Shown here one piece after another: positions 23,043 through 31,181 of a DNA stretch of 64,000 nt (position 1 is the stretch's first letter; each line of letters opens with the position of its first letter). A program made the translations under genes and the position numbers. The notes beneath the pieces were generated by a model. The model made no database searches, was not told where the DNA came from, and saw only the letters and a program-made list of their open reading frames with translations. Location of the stretch: NCBI RefSeq assembly GCF_003050835.1, contig NZ_QAOJ01000009.1, positions 218,634 through 282,633 on the forward strand, written 5' to 3'. The stretch comes from Pseudomonas sp. GV071. GTDB taxonomy: Bacteria > Pseudomonadota > Gammaproteobacteria > Pseudomonadales > Pseudomonadaceae.

Positions 23043-23942
23043 TCAGGCGATGTTTTTCAGGCGGGCGAGGTCTTTGAGCGGCGGGGCACCGAACAGGCGG
23101 CGGTACTCGCGGCTGAATTGCGAGGGGCTTTCGTAGCCCACGCGGTAGCCGGCGGCGGCCACTTCCAGGCCTTCGCTCATCATCAGGCGCTGGGCTTCCT
23201 GCAAGCGCAGCTGCTTCTGGTACTGCAGCGGGCTCATGGCGGTGACGGCTTTGAAGCGGTGGTGCAGGGCGGACACGCTGAGGTTGGCGACGCGCGCCAG
23301 GTCTTCGATGCGCAGCGGTTTGTCGAAATTGGCGTTGAGCCATTCAATGGCGCGGGTGATGCGGTGCGATTGGCTGTCGCACATGGCGATTTCGATCAAT
23401 TGCTGTCCTTGCTGGCTACGCAGCAGGCGGTAGTAGATTTCCCGCAGCGCCAGCGGCGCAAGCATGGCGATGTCGCGCGGGGTGTCGAGCAGGCGGGTCA
23501 GGCGCAGGACGGTGTCGAGCAGCGAGGCGTCGATGCGGTCCAGGTACATGCCGCGACTGGCCGGGCGCGCCGGCAAACCGACCGGGCCGACGTCGCTGAT
23601 CATGCGGGTGATTTCTGCCGGATCAAGGTCCAGGCGCAGGCACAGGTAGGGTTTGTCCGGGCAGGCTTCAGTGACCTGGCCGGTCACCGGCAGGGTCACC
23701 GACACCACCAGGTAATTCAGCGCGTCGTACACGTAGCTTTCACCGCACAGATGCACCTCTTTACGGCCCTGGGCAATGATGCACAGCGCCGGTTTGTGCA
23801 CCCCGCGTGATATCGGCGTGGGCTGGTCGAAGCGGATCAGGCTAAGCGGGCCGATGGCAGTCTGGAATGGGCCCTCGCCAGGGGTGAAGCGCTCGATCAA
23901 CGTCGCCAGTTCGTGTTGGCGTTGCTGTACTTCGATTTCCAT
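23043..23942 (-). CDS. AraC-family transcriptional regulator
   Basis: This 299-residue regulator has an AraC_N-type cupin domain (about 25-160; PLSLIRFDQPTPISRGVHKPALCIIAQGRKEVHL) and a double helix-turn-helix (about 195-295; IEDLARVANLSVSALHHRFKAVTAMSPLQYQKQLRLQEAQRLM ... VGYESPSQFSREYRRLFG). GGAGG lies before ATG 23942. Its upstream region holds three direct copies of a 13-base motif with 21-base spacing between the first two, a spacing used by AraC-type activators. It may control itself, the divergent ABM gene at 24286, or the neighbouring hydrolase. Confidence 0.93.
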   Translation of the reverse strand: MEIEVQQRQHELATLIERFTPGEGPFQTAIGPLSLIRFDQPTPISRGVHKPALCIIAQGRKEVHLCGESYVYDALNYLVVSVTLPVTGQVTEACPDKPYLCLRLDLDPAEITRMISDVGPVGLPARPASRGMYLDRIDASLLDTVLRLTRLLDTPRDIAMLAPLALREIYYRLLRSQQGQQLIEIAMCDSQSHRITRAIEWLNANFDKPLRIEDLARVANLSVSALHHRFKAVTAMSPLQYQKQLRLQEAQRLMMSEGLEVAAAGYRVGYESPSQFSREYRRLFGAPPLKDLARLKNIA

Positions 23943-24048
23943 GAGGGCCTCCGCAGACGGGGAAATGCACGTTCGATGTGGCATCACGACGATTGCCGCG
24001 CAGCTTGCGCACGGGAACGCCGTTTGGCCAGCGCCGTCGGTGCGTTTG

Positions 24049-24158
24049 TGCAGGATTAGGCAAGCATAAGACAGGATCAGGTAAACCGGACAATCAGCGC
24101 GCCCACGCCCGCTGTAACCGGTCCGGCGGCTTCAGCGATTTTTTGCAGGATTAGGCAA
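24049..24158. promoter_or_regulatory. Three direct repeats CAGGATTAGGCAA, candidate AraC-regulator sites
   Basis: CAGGATTAGGCAA is found at 24051 and 24146, with a near copy CAGGATCAGGTAA at 24072. The outer copies extend to 15 identical bases (TGCAGGATTAGGCAA at 24049 and 24144). Spacings are 21 and 74 bases, close to two and seven helical turns, so all face one side of the DNA. They lie in the 343-bp gap between the divergent AraC gene and ABM gene, which otherwise shows no gene. Confidence 0.65.
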
Positions 24159-24285
24159 AAGGAAAGCAGGAAACGGATAACCCGCCTGCGCGCCGCTGGG
24201 TAATCTGGCAACCGTGGTAATCGGCCCATGCCACCCGGCTAGCTGCGCCACCTTTTTCGTTTCTGACTTTCAAGGAGAACGACTC

Positions 24286-24636
24286 ATGTCTGAGCAAGTC
24301 AGCACCCTGGTCTTTATCAAAGCCAGCGAAGGTCCACGCGCCAGCACCGAGCTGGAAGTCCGTTTGCAGCAACTCGTCAGCCAATCCCTGGGTGAGCCCG
24401 GTTGCCTGGCCTATTCACTGCAGCGCTCGTTGACCGACCAACACCTGTGGTTGCTGCAGGGCACCTGGCAGTCAAGCGACGCGTTGAATGCCTACCTGTG
24501 CCAACCGCCGTTGCAACTGTTGGGCGGGCTGCTGGGCGAACGCCTGGTGGTGGAGATGGACCTGCACACCTTCAGCGGCGCGGTCGGGCAGAGCGCTGCC
24601 ATCACCAGCAGTCCTCACGCACAGGCATTTGCCTGA
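24286..24636 (+). CDS. Antibiotic biosynthesis monooxygenase (ABM) domain protein
   Basis: This 116-residue protein has a single ABM fold: TLVFIKASEGPRASTELEVRLQQLVSQSLGEPGCLAYSLQRSLTDQHLWLLQGTW, with the GCLAYSLQ strand and the conserved L-x-x-x-W. Such small dimeric proteins (YgiN-like) act as quinol monooxygenases or on reactive carbonyl compounds. The ATG at 24286 has a strong AAGGAG site. Its 3' end overlaps the convergent LysR gene by 22 bases, so read-through would produce antisense RNA. Confidence 0.82.
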   Translation: MSEQVSTLVFIKASEGPRASTELEVRLQQLVSQSLGEPGCLAYSLQRSLTDQHLWLLQGTWQSSDALNAYLCQPPLQLLGGLLGERLVVEMDLHTFSGAVGQSAAITSSPHAQAFA

Positions 24637-25562
24637 TAGGCCAGGCTCTCCTGGCCCAACTCGCTGTCCACCTCGACGATCATCGCGATCATCGCCCGCG
24701 CTGCTGCCGATAGGCGATAACCGGCACGGCTGACAATCCCGCAACGGGCTTGCAGGCTCTCGTCGATGTTGGTGGGCAGGTTACGGAAGTACAACCGCAC
24801 CAGTTCGCCACGCTGCAGTTCCTGGCCGAAAAATTCTTCGGTGGCAATGCCGATGGCATCGGTGTTGCGCACGATGTCCACCAGGGCCGGCAGGTGTTCA
24901 CAGGTAACTGATGGATTGAAGTCGGTGCGCCCGCTGAGGTTCGCCAGGTATTTGCGTGCTCGCGCCGGAATCTTCGGCGTAGCCACCGGGTAGTCGAAGA
25001 GGTCGTTGGTGGACAGGCTGTCTTTGTCCAGCAACGGGTGCCCCGGGCGGCAGAAGTAGATGCCGCGACGCGGGGTGATGGCCTGGGTGTGGAAGTTGGG
25101 GTCGGCCTCGAACTGGGTGATATCGGCAATAAAGAACTCGATCTCATCGCGCGACAGGCTGCGCCCGAGCTTTTCCCAGTTATCCACCTCGAAACTCAGG
25201 CTGATCCGCGGGTGCTGTTTAACGAATTGCGCCACCGCACTGGGCACCAGGCGTGCGGCTGGGGCAGGGCCGCAACCAAAGCGCAGGTCGCCGGCATCCA
25301 GCTTGGTCATCTGATCGATTTCACTGCTCAGGTTGGCCGCGCCCTGCACCAGGCGCAAGGCATGCTGCAGCACCACCTGGCCCTCGGGGGTGGGGCGCAG
25401 ATCCTTGTTGCCACGGTCCACCAGGGCGCAGCCAAATTCCTGTTCCAGGCCTTGAATACTGCGGCTGAACGCAGGCTGGGTAATGCCGATGGCATCCGCC
25501 GCGCGCACGAAACTGCGGTGTTCCAACAGGGCGATGAAGTAGCGCAGTTGTCGAAGGTCCAT
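24615..25562 (-). CDS. LysR-family transcriptional regulator
   Basis: This 315-residue regulator starts MDLRQLRYFIALLEHRSFVRAADAIGITQPAFSRSIQGLEQEFG, a standard LysR winged HTH, followed by a substrate-binding domain (about 90-300). It is divergent from the leader ORF, TonB-dependent receptor and two TauD-type oxygenases (25718-30266) across 367 bp and is the likely regulator of that operon. ATG 25562 is the normal family start; six extra residues upstream are unlikely. The inducer is unknown. Confidence 0.92.
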   Translation of the reverse strand: MDLRQLRYFIALLEHRSFVRAADAIGITQPAFSRSIQGLEQEFGCALVDRGNKDLRPTPEGQVVLQHALRLVQGAANLSSEIDQMTKLDAGDLRFGCGPAPAARLVPSAVAQFVKQHPRISLSFEVDNWEKLGRSLSRDEIEFFIADITQFEADPNFHTQAITPRRGIYFCRPGHPLLDKDSLSTNDLFDYPVATPKIPARARKYLANLSGRTDFNPSVTCEHLPALVDIVRNTDAIGIATEEFFGQELQRGELVRLYFRNLPTNIDESLQARCGIVSRAGYRLSAAARAMIAMIVEVDSELGQESLAYQANACA

Positions 25563-25717
25563 ATGCTTTCCTGGCATCGAAAAAATAAGTCGAAGGCATT
25601 TGCTGCTGTATGGGTGAGGGTTTTAAATGCAGGCTCTTATTCCGTCAACACAGCATGTTTGTATTTGTTAGAACGTAAACGAATATGGATATGGCGCCGC
25701 GTAGATAGGGGAGCCAC

Positions 25718-25783
25718 ATGAGCCGACAACCCAGCAACAAGCATCAACGCCAAGCGCACCAGCGCATGTGTTGCCACGCCTGA
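25718..25783 (+). CDS. Putative Cys-Cys leader peptide (21 residues)
   Basis: A short ORF begins at ATG 25718, four bases after a strong AGGGGAG site (25707-25713), and ends in TGA at 25781. The peptide is basic and rich in Gln/His/Arg and ends RMCCHA, with tandem cysteine codons next to a methionine just before the stop. The 146 bases between it and the TonB receptor gene contain possible hairpins (GACGT...ACGTC at about 25794-25816, CACCGC...GCGTGGTG at about 25846-25863). Because the operon downstream encodes organosulfur-type uptake and TauD oxygenases, a cysteine-sensing attenuator is suggested. This is inference; the reading frame is too short to prove. Confidence 0.5.
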   Translation: MSRQPSNKHQRQAHQRMCCHA

Positions 25784-25929
25784 TAAATAGGCAGACGTAA
25801 GCAGCCACGCTGACGTCCTCGCCCGCTAATACCAGACCGTTATTTTCGAGCACCGCGATTGCGTGGTGGGGGATCGTTTTGCCCGCGAATTGAGCCGCGT
25901 GGCCAAACGAGCACACAAGGATTTGCACG

Positions 25930-28356
25930 ATGCGTTCGACCATCAACCCGTTTACTCCGCGTTTGGCGCGGCCGTTGGATCTTCGCCGATTGGCCACCCC
26001 GGAATATGCCCTGACCCTGATTCTGGCCCTGAGCAGCGCCGGCCAATGGAACAGCGCCTGGGCGGCAGAAGAAACTGCAGCCGACAGCGTGACCAGCCAG
26101 GATGCCAGCCAGAAAGACAGCGAAGCGGCCAAGGCCAACGCCGATACCCAACTGCAGAAAGTCACCGTCACCGCCCGGCGCCGCGCCGAAGATGCCCAGG
26201 ACGTGCCGACGCCTATCACCACCCTCAGCAGCAACACCCTGGAAACCCAGCGCATCTACAAAGTGCAGGACCTGCAGCAGGTGCTGCCCAGCGTCAACGT
26301 TGCCTTTATTCATGCCCGCCAATCCAGCGTGGCGGTGCGCGGCATCGGCAACAACCCGGCCAGCGACGGCCTCGAAGGCAGCGCGGGCATCTACCTCGAC
26401 AACGTCTACCTAGGTCGTCCCGGCATGGCCGTATTCGACATGCTCGACATCGAGCAGATCGAGCTGCTGCGTGGCCCGCAAGGCACGCTGTTCGGCAAGA
26501 ACACCACCGCTGGCGTGCTCAATATCAGCACCAAGAAACCCACCTTCAGCCCGGAGCGCACGGTGGAAGTGTCGGGCGGTGAAAACGGCTACTTCCAGGG
26601 CAAGGGCACGGTCTCCGGCGCCTTGACCGAAACCCTGGCCGGGCGCCTGTCGGCGTACCGCACCCGCGATGACGGCTACACCAAGAACATCTACAACGGC
26701 GATGACCTCAACGGCGGCGAGCGCCAAGGCGTGCGCGGCCAGTTGCTGTTCCAGCCCAACGACGATTTCAACCTGCGCTGGATCAACGACTACAACGAAG
26801 AAGACTCCACCCAGGGCACCATGGTGGTCTACGGCCAATCGGACCAGTACCGCCAACGGGCCGCGCTGGTAGGTGCTTCGCCGGTCAATGATCCGGACCG
26901 CAATGAAGTGAACATCAACGGCCGGCAGAACGTCAGCGTGCACCAGGGCGGCAGCTCGGTGGAGGCCAATTGGAACCTCAATGGCGGCTTCACCCTGACC
27001 TCGGTCAGCGCCTACCGCTATTGGCACTTCACCCCGGCCAACGATGAAACCCTGAACGTCTCGGCGATCAACAACACCGGCGTAGAAGTGCATGACCGCC
27101 AGTTCTCCCAGGAATTTCGCCTGGCATCGCCCACCGGCGGCTTCTTCGACTATGTGGTCGGCGCCTACGTGTTCAACTCCAACCTGGGCAACAAGACCTT
27201 CACCGACTACGGTCCGGAGGCCGACCGCTTTATCCTGCCGGCCGCGCAGAACAGCTTCAACTCGCTGGACGGCGTGTCGACCAAAGCCAACGGCAAAGTG
27301 GTGACCGACAGCTACGCGCTGTTTGGGCAGGGCACCTTCCACCTCACCGACCGCCTGGACTTCACCGCCGGCCTGCGTGGCACCTATGAAGAGAAACAAG
27401 CCAAGGTCGAGCGTTTCGCCCCCGAAGGCGGCGAAACCCCAATTGGCCCGGGCGCGACTATTCGCCAGCGGCAGTTGGGTGCCTATGACAGTGGCGACCT
27501 GAGCCTGCACAACGCATCGCCATCCGGCCTGTTGAGCCTGAGCTACAAATTCAGCGATGACGTATTGGGCTATGCCAGCTTGTCCCACGGCGAGAAATCC
27601 GGCGGGGTCAACCTGGCGGTGGCCAGTGCGCCCACCGCCGGCGCCGACTCGCTGCTGGTCGGCCCGGAGCGCGCCAATGATGCCGAACTGGGCTTCAAGA
27701 GCACGTTGCTGGACCGTCGTTTACAGCTCAATGCCAACGTCTTCTGGACCGGCATTCACGGCTACCAAGCCACCACCCTGTACCAGCCAGCGGGCAGTAC
27801 CACCCTGGTGCAAGTGCTGGCCAACGCCGGCAGCGTGCGCAGCCGTGGCGTCGAGTTCGAAGCCACCGCCCTGGTTACCCGTGGCCTGACCGTCAACGTC
27901 AACGGCTCCTACAACGACGTTACCTACCTGTCGTTTGAAGACGCTCCGTGCCCCGGCGAGGTGGCCACCGCACCCGGTGCACCCGCGACCTGCGACCTGA
28001 CTGGCGAACGCGTAGTCGGCGCGTCGAAATGGATCGGCAACCTCAACAGCGAATACAAGTGGCAACTGGGTAACGGCTTCGAGCCCTACGTGAATGCCAG
28101 CTACTCATACCGCTCTGAAGCCGAAGGCACGCTGGACAACTCCGACCTCTCGAAAATCGACGGCTACGGCCTGGTCAACCTCTCCACCGGGGTGCGCGCC
28201 GATGTTGGCGACGGCCAGTTGGACGCCTCGCTGTGGCTGAAAAACGCCACCGACAAAGAGTACTACCTGAGCGCTTTTGCCTACATCAACGGCGCTTACA
28301 CCGCGTCGGTGGGTCAGCCGCGTACTGCCGGCGTGACCCTGCGTTACGACTTCTAA
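25930..28356 (+). CDS. TonB-dependent outer-membrane receptor
   Basis: This 808-residue receptor has a long signal region ending near residue 47 (SAWAAEE). A TonB-box-like LQKVTVTARRR lies near 78, with a plug (VPTPITTLSSNTLETQRIYKVQDLQQVLP ... VRGIGNN ... IEQIELLRGPQGTLFGKNTTAGVLNISTKKPT) and a beta-barrel ending RTAGVTLRYDF with terminal Phe. It resembles receptors of the sphingomonad/organic-sulfur type more than classical siderophore receptors, but substrate is unknown. AAGGAT sits about ten bases before the ATG. Two TauD oxygenases follow in the same direction, pointing to import and desulfonation of a sulfonate or sulfate ester. Confidence 0.92.
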   Translation: MRSTINPFTPRLARPLDLRRLATPEYALTLILALSSAGQWNSAWAAEETAADSVTSQDASQKDSEAAKANADTQLQKVTVTARRRAEDAQDVPTPITTLSSNTLETQRIYKVQDLQQVLPSVNVAFIHARQSSVAVRGIGNNPASDGLEGSAGIYLDNVYLGRPGMAVFDMLDIEQIELLRGPQGTLFGKNTTAGVLNISTKKPTFSPERTVEVSGGENGYFQGKGTVSGALTETLAGRLSAYRTRDDGYTKNIYNGDDLNGGERQGVRGQLLFQPNDDFNLRWINDYNEEDSTQGTMVVYGQSDQYRQRAALVGASPVNDPDRNEVNINGRQNVSVHQGGSSVEANWNLNGGFTLTSVSAYRYWHFTPANDETLNVSAINNTGVEVHDRQFSQEFRLASPTGGFFDYVVGAYVFNSNLGNKTFTDYGPEADRFILPAAQNSFNSLDGVSTKANGKVVTDSYALFGQGTFHLTDRLDFTAGLRGTYEEKQAKVERFAPEGGETPIGPGATIRQRQLGAYDSGDLSLHNASPSGLLSLSYKFSDDVLGYASLSHGEKSGGVNLAVASAPTAGADSLLVGPERANDAELGFKSTLLDRRLQLNANVFWTGIHGYQATTLYQPAGSTTLVQVLANAGSVRSRGVEFEATALVTRGLTVNVNGSYNDVTYLSFEDAPCPGEVATAPGAPATCDLTGERVVGASKWIGNLNSEYKWQLGNGFEPYVNASYSYRSEAEGTLDNSDLSKIDGYGLVNLSTGVRADVGDGQLDASLWLKNATDKEYYLSAFAYINGAYTASVGQPRTAGVTLRYDF

Positions 28357-28398
28357 CCCCGAGCCTGACCTGACCCGAGCTAACAAGAGGAAACCACC

Positions 28399-29307
28399 AT
28401 GAGCAATGCAGCACTCGCCACACCGTTGAGCCACGCCGTGCAACTGGACATCCGCCGTGTCGCCGGCCGTATCGGTGCCGAAATCCGCGGGGTGAAACTC
28501 TCCGCTGACCTCGATGCCGACACCGTGGCCGCCATCCAGCAGGCCCTGCTGGAACACAAAGTGATCTTCTTCCGCGGCCAGACTCACCTGGATGACGTCA
28601 GCCAGGAAGCCTTCGCCAAACTGCTCGGCGAACCGGTCGCGCACCCGACCGTGCCCGTGGTCGATGGCACCCACTACCTGCTGGAACTGGACTCGGCCAA
28701 AGGCGCGCGCGCCAGCTCCTGGCACACCGACGTGACCTTCGTCGACGCCTACCCGAAAGCGTCGATCCTGCGTTCGGTGGTGGTGCCTGAATACGGTGGC
28801 GACACCACCTGGGCCAACACCGCCACCGCCTACGAGCATCTGCCCAGCGAGTTGAAAGAGCTGGCCGACAAGCTGGTAGCCGTGCACAGCAACGAATACG
28901 ACTACGCCGCGATCAAGCCCAACGCCCAGATCGAAGCCGCCGAGCACTACCGCAAGGTATTCACTTCCACCGTGTACGAAACCGAGCACCCGGTGGTACG
29001 CGTGCACCCGGTGAGTGGCGAGCGCAGCCTGCTGCTCGGGCACTTCGTCAAACGCATCAAAGGCTATGGCGCAGCCGACTCGGCGCACCTGTTCAACCTG
29101 CTGCAGAGCCATGTGATCCGCCTGGAAAACACCGTGCGCTGGACCTGGCAGGTGGGCGACGTGGCGATCTGGGACAACCGCTCGACTCAGCACTACGCCG
29201 TCGACGACTACGGTACGCAGTCGCGCATCGTGCGCCGCGTAACCCTGCACGGCGAAGTGCCGTACGGCGTCAACGGCCAGCGCAGCCAGACCATCAAGAA
29301 AGCCTGA
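28399..29307 (+). CDS. TauD/TfdA-family Fe(II)/2-oxoglutarate dioxygenase (first copy)
   Basis: This 302-residue enzyme has the metal-binding HxD in SSWHTDVTFVDAYPKASIL near residue 109 and the distal His plus 2-oxoglutarate-binding Arg in NRSTQHYAVDDYGTQSRIVRRVTLHGE. GGDTTWANTATAYEHLP is the usual TauD block. Family members cleave taurine, alkyl sulfates or other sulfonates to sulfite or sulfate. It follows the TonB receptor by 42 bp with AAGAGG before ATG 28399, and precedes a second TauD-like gene. Confidence 0.93.
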   Translation: MSNAALATPLSHAVQLDIRRVAGRIGAEIRGVKLSADLDADTVAAIQQALLEHKVIFFRGQTHLDDVSQEAFAKLLGEPVAHPTVPVVDGTHYLLELDSAKGARASSWHTDVTFVDAYPKASILRSVVVPEYGGDTTWANTATAYEHLPSELKELADKLVAVHSNEYDYAAIKPNAQIEAAEHYRKVFTSTVYETEHPVVRVHPVSGERSLLLGHFVKRIKGYGAADSAHLFNLLQSHVIRLENTVRWTWQVGDVAIWDNRSTQHYAVDDYGTQSRIVRRVTLHGEVPYGVNGQRSQTIKKA

Positions 29308-29329
29308 CCCCACGTGTGAAACCTGAGTA

Positions 29330-29349
29330 GCCCGCCGCCAACGGCGGGC
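29330..29349 (+). promoter_or_regulatory. Intergenic hairpin between the two TauD genes
   Basis: GCCCGCCG (29330-29337), a four-base CCAA loop, and CGGCGGGC (29342-29349) form a perfect eight-pair GC hairpin. No U-run follows, so it is more likely an mRNA-stabilising or processing element between the two genes than a terminator. Confidence 0.6.
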
Positions 29350-29372
29350 CCCCTGATCTGGAGATTTTCTGT

Positions 29373-30266
29373 ATGAGCCAAGCTGCCACCGCGCTGCGCC
29401 AAGAACCCCCGGCCTTTGCCATCGTGCCGCTGCACGACGCGGCCCTCGGTGCCGAAGTGCACGGCCTCGATGCCCGCCATCCACTGCGCCCCGAGCAGGT
29501 GCTGGAACTGAAACAGGCGCTGCGCGACCACCACATTCTGATCTTCAAAAACCAGCAACTGGACGACCGCCAGTACCTCGACTTCACCAGTTACTTTGGC
29601 TCGGTATTTCAGCCGCACCCGGACTTTCCCGTGCTGTCTTCCGGCGCTGACGGCAAGGCACCCACCATCGTCCGGGTGGCCAACACCGAAGGCGGTGAGC
29701 TGGGCAACTTCGCCTTGCCGGCCCATAGCGACCACCAGTGGACGCCAACGCCGTCGGCCGGCTCGTTGCTTTACGCCCTGCAAGTGCCGAGCAGAGGCGG
29801 AGAGACCAGCTGGACCAACCTGGCGTTGGCCTATGAAACCCTGCCCGAGGCCACCAAGGCTGAAATCGAGGGGCTGCGCCTGATCAACTACAACCCGTTC
29901 GTGCGGATTAAAAACGGTGGTTATGGCGGGACGTTCATTACCTACCGCACCCCGGATATCGAGCCGATTCAGGGCACCGAACACCCGTTGGTGCGCACCC
30001 ATCCTGAAAGTGGCAAACGTTTGCTGTTTCTCAGTGTGCACACGGAGGTGGAGATTCCCGGGGTTGATCCGGAAAAGGGTAAGGAACTGATAGGACGGCT
30101 GCGTGAGCACCTGCAGAATCCGAAGCTGTATTACACCCATACGTGGCAGGTGGGGGACATTGTTTACTGGGATAACCAGGCGACCCTGCATGCGCGTAAT
30201 GCGTTTGATCCGAAGGAAACCCGTAATCTCAAGCGGATCAGTTTGGCGGGGAGTCGGCCGTTCTGA
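29373..30266 (+). CDS. TauD/TfdA-family Fe(II)/2-oxoglutarate dioxygenase (second copy)
   Basis: This 297-residue enzyme has HxD in LPAHSDHQWTPTPSAGSLL near residue 120, GGETSWTNLALAYETLP, and a distal site QVGDIVYWDNQATLHARNAF with Arg in KRISLAG. It is only distantly similar to the first copy, so the two probably act on different substrates or successive steps. It is preceded by GGAGA and the hairpin at 29330. The gene is last in the TonB-receptor operon, followed by a degenerate REP pair and a large repeated element. Confidence 0.92.
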   Translation: MSQAATALRQEPPAFAIVPLHDAALGAEVHGLDARHPLRPEQVLELKQALRDHHILIFKNQQLDDRQYLDFTSYFGSVFQPHPDFPVLSSGADGKAPTIVRVANTEGGELGNFALPAHSDHQWTPTPSAGSLLYALQVPSRGGETSWTNLALAYETLPEATKAEIEGLRLINYNPFVRIKNGGYGGTFITYRTPDIEPIQGTEHPLVRTHPESGKRLLFLSVHTEVEIPGVDPEKGKELIGRLREHLQNPKLYYTHTWQVGDIVYWDNQATLHARNAFDPKETRNLKRISLAGSRPF

Positions 30267-30272
30267 TGCCTT

Positions 30273-30331
30273 GAGACTGAAGCCTCTCCCTCGGGAACGA
30301 AAATCCATGCGGGAGAGGTTTCAGCTTCGAG
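30273..30331. repeat. Degenerate REP pair
   Basis: GAGACTGAAGCCTCTCCCTC (30273) and GGGAGAGGTTTCAGCTTCGA (ending 30330) are diverged facing REP units of the GAGGCTGAAGCCTC type, just after the second TauD gene. Confidence 0.75.
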
Positions 30332-30373
30332 TTTTTGATGTGGACGTTCTTCTATACCGCGTGGGCTGGGCGA

Positions 30374-31043
30374 TCTGTTTCGCGCCTTACGCGCGAGTTT
30401 CTTTTTTCAGTCGATAAAAAAGAAACCAAAAAATCTTGCCCCCACCTCGGCCTTGCGCTGCGCTCCAGGTCCCCTCACTCCGTCGTTGCTCCGGGGGCCG
30501 GCAAAACAGGCCATCCTTGGCCTGTCTTTGCCTCTCGCGGCTCCCGGCCGCTCGACCCCCTCCACAACGACTCCGTTCGGCCTTCGCCCAAGGGGCGGGT
30601 AGATCAACAGCCAAGCAAAATCAAAAGCCAGAGCAATCGAGGCTGTTGATCTGGCTGTTGATCTGGCTGTTGATCTGGCTGTTGATCTTGATCTACCCGC
30701 CCCTTGGGCGAAGGCCGAGCAGAATCGCCGTGTAAGGGGTTGAGCGGCAGGGACGCCGCGAAAGGAACGATGGGCCAGGGACGGCCCGTCGTGACGGCCC
30801 CTGAAACGGCGATGGCGCGAGGGGACCCGCAGCGCAGCGGAGGGCCGAGGTGGGGGCGAGCGTTTTTTGCTTACTTTTTGCCGCGACTGGCAAAAAGTGA
30901 GTCGCGCGTAAGGCGCGAAACAAAACACCCAGCGCACGCGGAAAAGAAGAACAACACCGCTCGCCCGAAGACCGCTTGGTGCGCGGAGCACACCCTACAA
31001 AAGCACCGCGCGTAAGGCGCGAAACAAAACGCCCAGCGCACGC
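30374..31043. repeat. Large inverted repetitive element with tandem 12-mers
   Basis: The 915-bp gap 30267-31181 holds no credible gene but has a large imperfect palindrome. The left arm (about 30374-30612) and right arm (about 30689-30925) share blocks in opposite orientation: GGGGCGGGTAGATCAACAGC at 30592 versus TGATCTACCCGCCCCTTGGG at 30689, CCCACCTCGGCC versus GGCCGAGGTGGGGGCGAG, and CGCGCCTTACGCGCGA versus TCGCGCGTAAGGCGCGA. At the centre GGCTGTTGATCT occurs four times exactly in tandem (30641-30688). Further hairpins are GTTTCTTTTTT/AAAAAAGAAAC (30397-30426) and ACTTTTTGCC/GGCAAAAAGT (30873-30898). A block GCGCGTAAGGCGCGAAACAA is directly repeated at 30903 and 31008. Confidence 0.85.
30641..30688. 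repeat. Tandem repeat: four exact copies of GGCTGTTGATCT
   Basis: Four identical 12-base units run from 30641 to 30688 at the centre of the large inverted element. A partial unit continues as TGATCTACCCGCC into the right arm, and the inverse CAACAGCC ends the left arm. Confidence 0.95.
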
Positions 31044-31083
31044 GGTAACGAAACCAAGCCCGAAGCGCAAAGCAACCACCTCC

Positions 31084-31107
31084 TAAATCCGACTCAACCT
31101 CGCACGT
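31084..31107 (+). promoter_or_regulatory. PvdS-type iron-starvation box
   Basis: TAAAT at 31084-31088, exactly 16 bases, then CGT at 31105-31107 match the TAAAT-N16/17-CGT consensus used by the pyoverdine sigma factor PvdS. It lies 74 bases before the ATG of the PvdH-like aminotransferase, a fitting distance for a promoter. Confidence 0.7.
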
Positions 31108-31181
31108 TACCTCTGCAACGGATACCGATCGCGCCGGCGCGCTGTTGGTTGAGTCGCTGCCATTTACGGAGTATCACCCCC

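Noticed and set aside
25784..25806. TAAAT upstream of the TonB receptor as a PvdS box
   Set aside because: No CGT follows at 16 or 17 bases.
30641..30688. Tandem repeats as a CRISPR array
   Set aside because: Units are 12 bases and directly adjacent with no spacers; no cas genes nearby.
30407..30991. 194-residue minus-strand frame with repeated STAR residues
   Set aside because: It is produced by the 12-base tandem repeat and inverted element; no ribosome site or domain.
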